Assembly (NCBI GenBank): GCA_031270755.1
Contig: JAISWV010000358.1
Coordinates: 1-7,459 of the forward strand
From: Synergistaceae bacterium
GTDB taxonomy: Bacteria > Synergistota > Synergistia > Synergistales > Aminobacteriaceae
Reading direction: 5' to 3'
DNA length: 7,459 nt
Below, piece after piece: positions 1 to 6,800 of the stretch. The notes under the pieces are model-generated. The model saw only the letters and a program-made list of their open reading frames with translations, was not told where the DNA came from and did not search any database. Position numbers and translations under genes: made by a program. Positions within the stretch are counted from its first letter, which is position 1. Each line of letters starts with the position of its first letter.

Positions 1-7
1 TATCATT

Positions 8-37
8 AAAAAACCGAAGAGGAATATCCCTCTTCGG
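8..37 (-). terminator. Intrinsic (rho-independent) terminator
   Basis: A perfect 9-bp inverted repeat (CCGAAGAGG at 14-22, CCTCTTCGG at 29-37) encloses a 6-nt loop. On the minus strand the stem is followed directly by six T residues (complement of A8-A13), the classic stem plus U-tract. No T-run follows on the plus strand, so it works leftward only. It lies about 150 bp past the stop of the minus-strand secreted-protein gene and most likely ends that transcript. Confidence 0.85.
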
Positions 38-185
38 CGTCGCGCTGCTTGATTATTTTGCAAACATTCAAGCTCAAGGGAGCAGAGCTCGTTCGGCCAA
101 AAGCGGCCTCTCTGGCCCCCCCGAGACCCCCCATAACCAAACGCTTGTCATGACTGAGCATGATGTCAAGGTTTGAACGGTTACA

Positions 186-698
186 TTATTTTTTCTTTGC
201 GGGTGCTTTTGCGGCTTGAGCCGGGGCCTTGGGCAGAGCCAGGGCCGCACCCTTGCCCGGCGTGGATTTGGGATCGACGGGCGCGAAAACCTTCTTCGTG
301 GCTTCGGTACTGTCGTCGTAGACCGTTCCGTAGATCTCGTTGCCCAGCATGTCGTAGTGACGCAGATACGTCACGGTAAACTGCTTTCCGTCCTTGCTGT
401 ACTCGTACTCATACTCGGTGAAGTAGAGACTTCCGGCCACGTCCGCAGGAATTCTATACTTCGACATCAGAAGGTCGACGGTCTGCTGCTTGACGGACTC
501 GTTCGTGTAGTATTTTCTGGAAACCGCGAAGGGAACACCGTCTCTTGTCCCGTAGTCCAAGAGATACCACTGCATTTTGATGTGATCTTGACCCAAATTT
601 TTCTGCTTCGCAGGGTCCCACGCCATCGCGGGCAACGCGGAGCAGACCACCGCCGCAACCAACGCAATCAACAACACCGATAAAACTGACTTCTTCAC
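186..698 (-). CDS. Secreted protein of unknown function, possibly surface-adhesin E-like
   Basis: This encodes 170 residues from a GTG start, preceded by the purine-rich AGGAAGGGG (710-718) 11 nt upstream. No other in-frame start would keep the signal peptide. Residues 1-26 are a textbook Sec signal: KK, a hydrophobic core, then Ala-Met-Ala with cleavage before Trp27. The mature part has a Tyr-rich middle (FTEYEYEY near 93-100, TYLRHYDMLGNEIYG near 110-124) and a low-complexity Ala/Pro/Lys tail from about residue 137 ending in KKK. The alternating strand pattern with a 'YD.xGxxIY' turn loosely recalls the surface-adhesin E family (PF16747), but I cannot confirm that. There is no lipobox, so the product should be periplasmic or extracellular. 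It appears monocistronic: its own upstream region of about 220 bp and a terminator downstream. Confidence 0.8.
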   Translation of the reverse strand: MKKSVLSVLLIALVAAVVCSALPAMAWDPAKQKNLGQDHIKMQWYLLDYGTRDGVPFAVSRKYYTNESVKQQTVDLLMSKYRIPADVAGSLYFTEYEYEYSKDGKQFTVTYLRHYDMLGNEIYGTVYDDSTEATKKVFAPVDPKSTPGKGAALALPKAPAQAAKAPAKKK

Positions 699-709
699 TA
701 CCGAAACAA

Positions 710-718
710 CCCCTTCCT
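710..718 (-). promoter_or_regulatory. Ribosome binding site for the GTG start at 698
   Basis: The minus strand reads AGGAAGGGG, 11 nt before the GTG codon. It fixes GTG 698 as the start of the secreted-protein gene, because no ATG occurs in frame before the signal peptide. Confidence 0.6.
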
Positions 719-766
719 AAAATATGACACAACTGAAACCTTAATCTCAAAGATGTCAACAATAGC

Positions 767-775
767 ATTTTAACA
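767..775 (-). promoter_or_regulatory. Possible extended -10 promoter of the secreted-protein gene
   Basis: On the minus strand TGTTAAAAT forms an extended -10 element (TGn plus TAAAAT, one mismatch to TATAAT). No good -35 lies 17 bp upstream, as allowed for extended -10 promoters. Transcription would begin near 760 and give a leader of about 60 nt. A perfect TTGACA on the minus strand (759-754) lies just downstream, but no -10 sits at the right distance from it. Weak call, based on sequence match only. Confidence 0.3.
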
Positions 776-866
776 CAAATGATGAAATTTTATCGTCATG
801 TACGGCTGCAACGGCGGGCCCTCTTCGTTCACCCTCGTTCATTGCTGTTAATAAGTGTAGGAGAGG

Positions 867-884
867 CGCTCGAAACATCGAGCG
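867..884. other. Perfect 7-bp hairpin in the intergenic region
   Basis: CGCTCGA (867-873) and TCGAGCG (878-884) are perfect reverse complements around an AACA loop. No T-run follows on either strand, so it is not an intrinsic terminator. It would lie in the 5' leader of the small membrane-peptide gene at 922 if that transcript starts upstream of 867, and it could be a stabilising 5' stem-loop or a DNA-level protein site. Confidence 0.4.
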
Positions 885-900
885 AGCTGCTTGGGATATC

Positions 901-918
901 CCTCCGAAAGGGGGTGAT
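901..918 (+). promoter_or_regulatory. Near-perfect Shine-Dalgarno sequence held in a GAAA-capped hairpin
   Basis: AAAGGGGGTGAT (907-918) matches the full anti-SD complement AAAGGAGGTGAT at 11 of 12 positions, and the one difference (G912) can still pair as G-U. The core ends 7 nt before the GTG at 922. The core GGGGG (910-914) is also complementary to CCTCC (901-905), closing a GAAA tetraloop (906-909) with one T-G wobble. The ribosome site can therefore be masked. A second palindrome, GGGATATCCC (893-902), competes for the same C residues. Confidence 0.6.
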
Positions 919-921
919 TGC

Positions 922-1062
922 GTGGAAGAAAAAATAAAGCTACACTCAAGAGCGGATAGATTTGCCAGAAAGTTGTTGTTGTTCTTCAGGCAGTTGTTAT
1001 TGCTGTTATTCGTTCTTTTCTGTCTCGCTATCCGTTTCGCGGGAATTCGAGGCACTTCATGA
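922..1062 (+). CDS. Small hydrophobic membrane peptide, 46 aa (toxin-like candidate)
   Basis: A short reading frame starts at GTG 922 and stops at TGA 1060-1062. It reads: a charged N-terminus (MEEKIKLHSRADRFARK, residues 1-17), a Leu/Phe-rich stretch at 18-37 interrupted by Arg23-Gln24, then a short basic tail (IRFAGIRGTS, 37-46). This is a single membrane helix with positive flanks. The main evidence that it is a gene is its ribosome site, which is almost completely complementary to the 16S tail at ideal spacing. Small hydrophobic peptide, very strong but sequesterable SD and a structured leader all resemble type I toxins and holin-like peptides; that is analogy, since I do not recognise the family. 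The last 35 bases overlap the 3' end of the activator gene on the opposite strand, so the two transcripts are antisense there. Alternatives are a regulatory leader peptide or a chance frame within a T-rich tract. Confidence 0.5.
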   Translation: MEEKIKLHSRADRFARKLLLFFRQLLLLLFVLFCLAIRFAGIRGTS

Positions 1063-2731
1063 AGAGCTCGTCGTAACTCGGCATCGCGCTGAGCTCCAGG
1101 CTGGCGACGGAACGGGCCAAGGTCTCCATTTCCTCTCGAACGGAGGGGACGATTAGGGCCATGCGCGCACCGGACAGGGACGAGTTGCCGATATACTCCA
1201 TTTTTTCGCCGAACTCGGCGGGAAGTACGCCGCACGCCGTCAAGTTCTCGGCAGGAAGGTGCGCTCCGAACTGGCCCGCCACGAAAACTTTATCGATATC
1301 CCCCGCCTGGAGCCCCGCCCAATCCAAAAGAGCGCAAACGCCCGAAAGCAGTGCCCCCTTCGCCAACTGCACCTGGCGGATGTCTTTTTGAGTGATCACC
1401 ACATCCCCGCTCAGGCCGATCGAAAGGTGACCGCCCTCTTTTTCTTCCCCTTCTTCCCGGTACAGGGCGGCGAGCCGCCGCCGCCGGAAAGGCAGTTCTT
1501 CGGGCGCCACCAAAGAACCGTCACTGCGAACAAGTCCCACGCGAAGAAACTCCTTTATCGCCGCCAGGACTCCGCTGCCGCAGATCCCCACCGGAACCGC
1601 CCCCCTTGGGACCATCCCCCTTGGGGTCGCGCCGCCGACGATCTTCAGCCGGACCGAGCCATCCTCGTCGATGAAAATATCCTCTATGGCGCCGGCCGAA
1701 GCGCGCATCCCGCAGCGGATGTTCATACCCTCCAAGGCGGGCCCGGCCGCGCAAGAACAGGACGCCAGCGTCCTCGACGCTAACGCCGCTCCTTTGGACA
1801 AGACCATTTCTCCGTTGGTGCCGATATCGACGAGGAGCGCGTCGCCTTTGTGTCGGATCAGCCCGGAGGAATACACCCCGGCTACGACGTCTCCGCCGAC
1901 GAAAGCCGATACGGAGGGCAGGCAGTACAGCCGGGCGTTTTTCCCGACGGTCTCCAGACCGACCTCTGCGGCCGGAAGATCCCGGCCCCCCACGAAGGCG
2001 GGCGTGAAAGGGAAGGCGCCGAGGGGCGTGGGATCCATCCCCAAGAGGAGATGGAGCATGGCGCAGTTGCCCGCGACGGCGACGGCGCCGATGGAAGACG
2101 CTCTCACTCCCGCCGCCCGGCACAGGTCCCCGGTCATCGCGTCGATCGAGTTCACGATCGCCTCCTGCAGGGTACTCACTCCATGGGGATGACCCATGAC
2201 GTAGGAGATCCGGGACAAGACGTCCATGCCGAAACGGGTCTGGGGATTGATCTCGGACCGGTTGGCAATCACCATCCCCGTTCCGGTGTCTATCAGGGCC
2301 GCCTCCACCGTGGTCGTTCCGATGTCGACTGCCAGACCGCAGGGCCCGGTCCCATAGGCCGCGGCGCGCGTGAAAACCGCCCGCTCTTTTGGGGAGCCGG
2401 GAATTTCGACGACCATATCTCCCAGGGGAATGACCCTGCAGGCCAAACGGCAGTTGCCGGCTCCTTCCCCGCCGCCCGACAGTCTCCGCTCGTTGTCGCT
2501 CATCGGAGACGAAGTTCCCGAGAGGATACGGACTTTGCACTTGCCGCAGGTCCCCGCCCCACCGCAAGCGCCGTCGACGAAAATTCCCCCTTCCGCCAAG
2601 GCGGCCCGCAGGCTTTTCTTTGGCCCCGTCCCTGGCTCCGGCGGACAGAAAACGACCTTCCCCTCCGGCATCACGGTTATCCTCCAGGTTTCGCCGTGCT
2701 CTTCGCGTCCTTCATGTCCCGCGTTCGTCAT
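1028..2731 (-). CDS. ATP-dependent corrinoid-protein reductive activator ([2Fe-2S] plus ASKHA/DUF4445, RACo-like)
   Basis: The start is taken at ATG 2731 (567 aa) because GAGGGG lies about 9 nt before it; an in-frame ATG at 2755 adds 8 residues but has no clear ribosome site. Residues about 17-105 are a plant-type ferredoxin domain with C56-x5-C62-x2-C65 and a later CRLAC (C94, C98). From about 133 comes the ASKHA ATPase: phosphate loop VDIGTTTVEAAL, second loop VDIGTNGEMVL near 301, then GPALEGMNIRCGM, ITQKDIRQVQLAKGAL, VFVAGQFGAHL and NSSLSGA, all typical of DUF4445. Such proteins use ATP hydrolysis to push an electron onto oxidised Co(II) corrinoid, restoring methyl-accepting Co(I). At 567 aa it is somewhat shorter than RACo (about 630). 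No methyltransferase or corrinoid protein is adjacent, so the client is unknown. It ends with TAG, with no visible intrinsic terminator. Confidence 0.92.
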   Translation of the reverse strand: MTNAGHEGREEHGETWRITVMPEGKVVFCPPEPGTGPKKSLRAALAEGGIFVDGACGGAGTCGKCKVRILSGTSSPMSDNERRLSGGGEGAGNCRLACRVIPLGDMVVEIPGSPKERAVFTRAAAYGTGPCGLAVDIGTTTVEAALIDTGTGMVIANRSEINPQTRFGMDVLSRISYVMGHPHGVSTLQEAIVNSIDAMTGDLCRAAGVRASSIGAVAVAGNCAMLHLLLGMDPTPLGAFPFTPAFVGGRDLPAAEVGLETVGKNARLYCLPSVSAFVGGDVVAGVYSSGLIRHKGDALLVDIGTNGEMVLSKGAALASRTLASCSCAAGPALEGMNIRCGMRASAGAIEDIFIDEDGSVRLKIVGGATPRGMVPRGAVPVGICGSGVLAAIKEFLRVGLVRSDGSLVAPEELPFRRRRLAALYREEGEEKEGGHLSIGLSGDVVITQKDIRQVQLAKGALLSGVCALLDWAGLQAGDIDKVFVAGQFGAHLPAENLTACGVLPAEFGEKMEYIGNSSLSGARMALIVPSVREEMETLARSVASLELSAMPSYDELFMKCLEFPRNG

Positions 2732-2850
2732 CGTCCCGCCCCCCTCGTCATTCATTCATTCGCTTGTCCGCTGCACAGCCTGCAAAATGACAAGTGTACG
2801 AGCTAGGGTAACACAGTTTCCCGCGAAAAGAGATTTACGGAGAGATTTGA

Positions 2851-2876
2851 GAAAAATAGATTTGTTTCTATTTTTC
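2851..2876. promoter_or_regulatory. Perfect 10-bp inverted repeat, candidate operator
   Basis: GAAAAATAGA (2851-2860) and TCTATTTTTC (2867-2876) are exact reverse complements around a 6-bp spacer. It sits in the divergent region between the activator gene and the OmpA-like/dynamin operon. The arms are too AT-rich to be a good terminator, and the location suits a dimeric regulator site serving one or both directions. It could also form a weak RNA hairpin in the activator's leader. Confidence 0.4.
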
Positions 2877-2890
2877 ATTGCCGGTTGTGA

Positions 2891-2919
2891 TCTTTGGTCA
2901 TGATTAATTGGGTTATAAT
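2891..2919 (+). promoter_or_regulatory. Possible sigma-70 promoter with consensus -10
   Basis: A perfect TATAAT lies at 2914-2919. The best -35 at 17-bp spacing is TCTTTG (2891-2896), which is poor. If used, it would start transcription near 2926 and give a leader of about 93 nt for the gene starting at 3019. Confidence 0.35.
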
Positions 2920-2947
2920 TTCGTGGGAAAGATAATCAATCTTTCGG

Positions 2948-2975
2948 TTGTGGACGTTCGATTTCTTTGTATTAT
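2948..2975 (+). promoter_or_regulatory. Possible sigma-70 promoter close to the operon
   Basis: TTGTGG (2948-2953) and TATTAT (2970-2975, one mismatch to consensus) are 16 bp apart. The start point would fall near 2982, just before the ACATGT-C-ACATGT palindrome at 2985-2997, giving a leader of about 37 nt that carries the strong ribosome site at 3004. Sequence match only. Confidence 0.4.
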
Positions 2976-2984
2976 GAGCACGGT

Positions 2985-2997
2985 ACATGTCACATGT
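2985..2997. promoter_or_regulatory. 13-bp palindrome ACATGT-C-ACATGT, candidate operator
   Basis: Two copies of the self-complementary hexamer ACATGT flank a single base, so the whole 13-mer is a perfect palindrome around C2991. It lies between the proximal promoter candidate and the ribosome site of the downstream gene, where a repressor would block initiation or early elongation. Confidence 0.35.
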
Positions 2998-3003
2998 CGT
3001 TTC

Positions 3004-3012
3004 GAAAGGAGG
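3004..3012 (+). promoter_or_regulatory. Ribosome binding site that fixes the start at 3019
   Basis: GAAAGGAGG lies 6 nt before ATG 3019. This strong site, together with the signal peptide that begins at this ATG, excludes the upstream in-frame ATGs at 2908 and 2974. Confidence 0.85.
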
Positions 3013-3018
3013 CCCTGT

Positions 3019-3873
3019 ATGTTTCGCAAAGTCGCCTTGTTGACTATCGTCATGGTATTGTGCGTGTCTTCCGGCTCCGCATACGACACTTGGGGTTCTC
3101 GAGACCATCCGCTTTTTCACAGGCCGTCCGGCTACGATATCGCCGGCTACGAGGTAAGTGACGGCGTGCTGACCATCTCCGGCCATTCCGCCTTTTTGAG
3201 CGGGAAGATGACGGAAATCACTTATTACGCACGGGGAGGGCCCCTTTTGCCTTCCCAGCTGGCGCTGCGCTTCATCGCCTCTTTGCAGAAGGCCGGAGGG
3301 GAGATCGTGTTCCGGGAAGAACCGAGCCTGGGCGGGCGTTATGTGGCGGGCAGACTCGCCCGTCCGGGGCGCGATGTCTGGGTGGTCCAGGAGTCCACGT
3401 CGCTGCGCGAATACCGGCTGACCATCTTGGAAACTTCGAATCCGGAAACCTCGAAGGGAGCTTCGCCTGCCGTTTCACCCGCCGCCGATGAGACGGAGGC
3501 CCAAGTGCTGGACCTTTTGCGCACTGTGGACCGCACCGGCGTCTTGGAGCTCCCCGCGCGCTTCGCCGCCGAGTCCAGCGCCTTGTCCAAGGGATACGAG
3601 GCTGGGTTTAAAAAAGTCGTGATGCTGATGGAAAAAGATTCTTCTTTGAAGTTTCGCGTTTCCACCTACACCGATTCCAACCTGAAGCCCAGCGAGCAGA
3701 GGGCGCTTTTGCGCGACCGCGCGAGGAAACTCGTGGACACCTTGGTGAGCATGGGGGCGGACAAAGGACGGCTGGCAATGGATCTTTCCACCGGCGAAAC
3801 CGCCAATTCCGCCGCTGCCCCCGGCGTCGTCCGCTTGACCTCCGTCGATTCGGTGGATTCCCCAGAGCAATGA
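3019..3873 (+). CDS. Exported protein with degenerate OmpA-like C-terminal domain
   Basis: Encodes 284 aa. Residues 1-21 are a Sec signal (MFRK, hydrophobic core, cleavage after GSA). The mature N-terminal domain (about 27-138) begins SRDHPLFHRPSGYDI and includes ITYYARGG, LRFIASLQKAGGEIVF and VWVVQES, the pattern of the domain that precedes OmpA modules in several diderm periplasmic proteins. After a Ser/Pro/Ala linker (140-158), residues about 163-277 align with the OmpA peptidoglycan-binding fold: LRTVDRTGVLELPARF, FRVSTYTD (usual GHTD replaced by TYTD, Asp219 kept), and LRDRARKLVDTLVSMGADKGRL, with an Arg kept for the diaminopimelate contact. The usual NRRVE ending is reduced to GVVRLTSVD. 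A cell-wall-binding or former cell-wall-binding periplasmic role is inferred. Its TGA overlaps the next gene's ATG, so the two are translationally coupled. Confidence 0.85.
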   Translation: MFRKVALLTIVMVLCVSSGSAYDTWGSRDHPLFHRPSGYDIAGYEVSDGVLTISGHSAFLSGKMTEITYYARGGPLLPSQLALRFIASLQKAGGEIVFREEPSLGGRYVAGRLARPGRDVWVVQESTSLREYRLTILETSNPETSKGASPAVSPAADETEAQVLDLLRTVDRTGVLELPARFAAESSALSKGYEAGFKKVVMLMEKDSSLKFRVSTYTDSNLKPSEQRALLRDRARKLVDTLVSMGADKGRLAMDLSTGETANSAAAPGVVRLTSVDSVDSPEQ

Positions 3874-6800
3874 CCGAAGTTTCAGGACTGGCTTTTCAGG
3901 ACGAATCCGTCTGGCAAAAATTTTTGAGCCACACCCGTGAGAACGTCATCGACGTCGACTTCAGAACGAGACGAATTCGGTGCTCTTCTCAGCTCGTCTC
4001 CAGCGTCAAATTGACCCCCGAAACCCTGCCGCACACCCTCGATCAGTGGCTCGAGCTCTATCATCCCGACGATTACCCCAAAAGCTTGGAGCTCCGCCGC
4101 CGCGTCTTCCAGAGCGAAGAGGACGCCTTTTCTTTGGAGCGCAGGCTCTATTGCGGGGATGGGCTCTATCGTTGGTTCCGAATGGACGCCGTTTGCCTCC
4201 GGGATGGGGAGGGGAAAATCCAACGGCTGGTCGGGGTGGAGACGGACATCGCTCCGCAAAAGCTCGACGAAGGGAAACAAGCGGAACAGCGCGCGCTTGT
4301 GCATGACCTGGAGGAGCGGCTGTCGCTCCTGAAAGAGGAAAACCGGCGGCTGACGGCGCGGCTTTCCCAGAAAGACCTGCGCTGCGACGCCCTGGAAAAA
4401 CGTTTTTCCCTGGCGGCACAGATGCTCAATATGGTGCCGGACCTTTTGTTCCACTGCGGGGCTGACGGCCGGCCGACCTTTTGCAACGATGCCTTCGCGG
4501 ACGCCCTGACCCGCAACCCACACCTCTCGGAGTGGGTGAAGACCGCCTGCCAAGGAGGGCCTGGGGAAGGTCATTACGAGGACGCCCACGGCAGATTGCG
4601 GACCCTGGAGGCGGACTTGCGGCCTTTCGCGCGCGACGGCACGGTCGACGGCGTCGTCGGAATCGCGTCGGACGTGACCGAAATCCGGGAGATGGAAGCG
4701 GACATGGCGCGCCTGCGACGCCTGCTGGGAAAAAAAGCTTTCGTTTTCCCTGAAAACAGATCCGAAAACAGACCCGAGGACTTGTCGGAAAACGCGCCAT
4801 TCGGGGATTTGCCCTCTGAGGAGGCCGTCGGGAAATATCTGGGCGGCGTGGTGTCCTCCCTGTCCAACGCGCTTACGGAAAAGCTTTTTCCAGCCCGAAA
4901 GTCCCAGATCGAAAACCTGCTCCGGGCCACGGAGGGGGCGGAGCTGGAAGTGGGGGTCGTGGGCATCACCAGCAGCGGAAAATCCGCTTTTATCAACGCC
5001 ATGATGGGCGAACGGTTGCTGCCCGAGGAAACCAGGGCAACCACTAATTTGGTGATCCGCTGCCGCAAGGGAGAAGAGCGGGCCGTCACCGTCGTTTCGC
5101 GGAATGGGGAGCGCAAGCGCGTTTTCGGGGTGCAGCTCACGGCCAAGTGGATGGAGAACCTGGCCTCCGAGCGTTTGAACCCCGCCAACGAGCAGGAGGT
5201 CGCCTTTTTGGAGTGGACGAGCCCGGGAGCGGCGCTTCCCCAGGGGCTCGTTCTCGTGGACACACCGGGGCTGGATGCCTGCGACTTTCCCGAGCACTCC
5301 GAGTTTTTGCTGCGCCGGCTACTGCCTACCCTGGACATCGTGATCTACGTCACCTCCATAAGAAACCGTCTCAAAGCGGCCGACCTGGAGCTGTTAGAGG
5401 CCGTTCTGGAGCAAGACCAAAGGGTCATCTTTCTTCTTTCCCAGATCGACCTGGAGCGGGACGACGTGGAGGGGGGAAGGGTCGTCTTCTCCCGGAGGCA
5501 AAAACTCTCCGCTTACGTCCAGGAGCTTCGGCTGGACATCGAGAACAGGTTTCCCGAGGGGTGTTCTCTCAGGAGTTCGGCAATCGTTCCCGTCTCCTCG
5601 AAACTGGCGATGGCGTACTTCTACGACCGGCAGTCCGCGGCTTGGAGCGCCTCGAACCTTGGGGCTTTGATCGACCAATTGGCGGTTTTCCGGGTCAACT
5701 TGGGCCGTTATAGAATGGAAGCCCGGGCCAGGCGCGCCTTGATGCTGCTGTCGCGCAGCGAGTCCGACGTCAATCTGGCTTTGAGCAGCATTTCTTCGAA
5801 AAAAATCGAGCCGAAGGCCAACGCCCGCCTCGAAAAAATCAGAGACCTCCGCGACGCCCAACGCTGGGTCAACGCGGAGATCTCCGCCGTCCGCAACGAG
5901 TGGCGCCGCCTTCTAGACCCCCGGTACCATTTGGAGCGGCTGAAAAGAGAAATCCAGAGCGCCAACACCGTCAAGAGGATAAAGAACCGCTACGAGAAAT
6001 GGGGCGGGGAATGCGCGGAGCTGACCGCGCAGATGACAGCCAGGATGGACAGGGCCCGCCATTCCTGCCGCGATATTTTGCAAAGGCATGGCATCGTGGC
6101 CGGAGATCGGGCTCTAGGGACGCTGGACGTGAGAAGCGATCTGCCTGCTTTTTCCCGGTACGTGCTGCAGGAGATGCAGGAGGTGCGGGTCAGGGGCTGG
6201 TTCGAAGAGCTGGAGTTTTGGCCGAAGTACGAGACGCTCTTACGGGAGGAGGTGGACCAGGACGAGATGCTTGCGGGAGTGGAAGAGTTGCTTTCCAGCC
6301 GGACGCGCTTCCTGAATGACCATCTTTCTTGGTGGGAGAACCGAATGCGGGAGGACTACTGCGACCCCCTCTACGACGACCTGGAGCGCGAAGAAGTCGC
6401 TCTGGCCGACATCAGGCGCGTCGCCGCGGACTCTTCCGCCTCCCGTGAGACCCTTTCCCGGCTTCTGCAAGACGTGCGCTCCGCCGAGCTGGGGATCAAG
6501 AACAGCGTCATGAACCTGTTCTTGCCTCGAACCCTCCCCGAAAAATCGGACGGAGACTTTTGCGGCGGCGTTTTCGAATTCGACGAAGAACGCGTTTTCG
6601 CGTGGAAAGACGACGACAACGCCGAAGGCGAGCCGGAACATGGAATTTTTGCACCCCTTCTGGCCACATTTCACGAGCAGGACATTCAATCGCGTTTTCT
6701 GAAGCTCGACGCGCTGCGCTTCACCCGGCGCGTGGTTTTGCTGGGATTGAGACGTCACGATTCTCTGCGGCTTTTGTCTCGGCTGGCCCACGATGCCGCG

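Noticed and set aside
144..170. Bulged hairpin (CTTGTCATG / CATGA..CAAG) after the secreted-protein gene
   Set aside because: It contains a 3-nt bulge, has no U-tract, and the much better terminator lies at 8-37.
754..759. Perfect TTGACA on the minus strand as a -35 box
   Set aside because: No -10-like hexamer is found 16-18 bp downstream (TCAGTT at 17 bp).
825..841. Heptamer TCGTTCA repeated twice, 10 bp apart
   Set aside because: Helical-turn spacing is suggestive of a protein site, but only two short copies are present and chance is a sufficient explanation.
756..1235. 159-residue minus-strand frame across the activator's end and the intergenic region
   Set aside because: It overlaps the real activator frame, is low-complexity (Asn-rich) where it reads the TTG repeats backwards, and shows no domain.
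2749..2760. (CATT)3 tetranucleotide repeat near the activator start, as phase-variation tract
   Set aside because: Only three copies, and the better-supported start at 2731 lies downstream, so slippage would not change the reading frame.
2908..3018. Upstream start (ATG 2908, or ATG 2974) for the OmpA-like gene
   Set aside because: The extension would place 37 or 15 residues before a perfect signal peptide, has no good ribosome site, and covers the promoter candidates. ATG 3019 has GAAAGGAGG at ideal spacing.
3882..5297. 471-residue minus-strand open frame
   Set aside because: Antisense shadow of the PAS/GTPase gene in GC-rich DNA. The plus strand carries the PAS and G-motifs, while the minus translation shows no recognisable domain.
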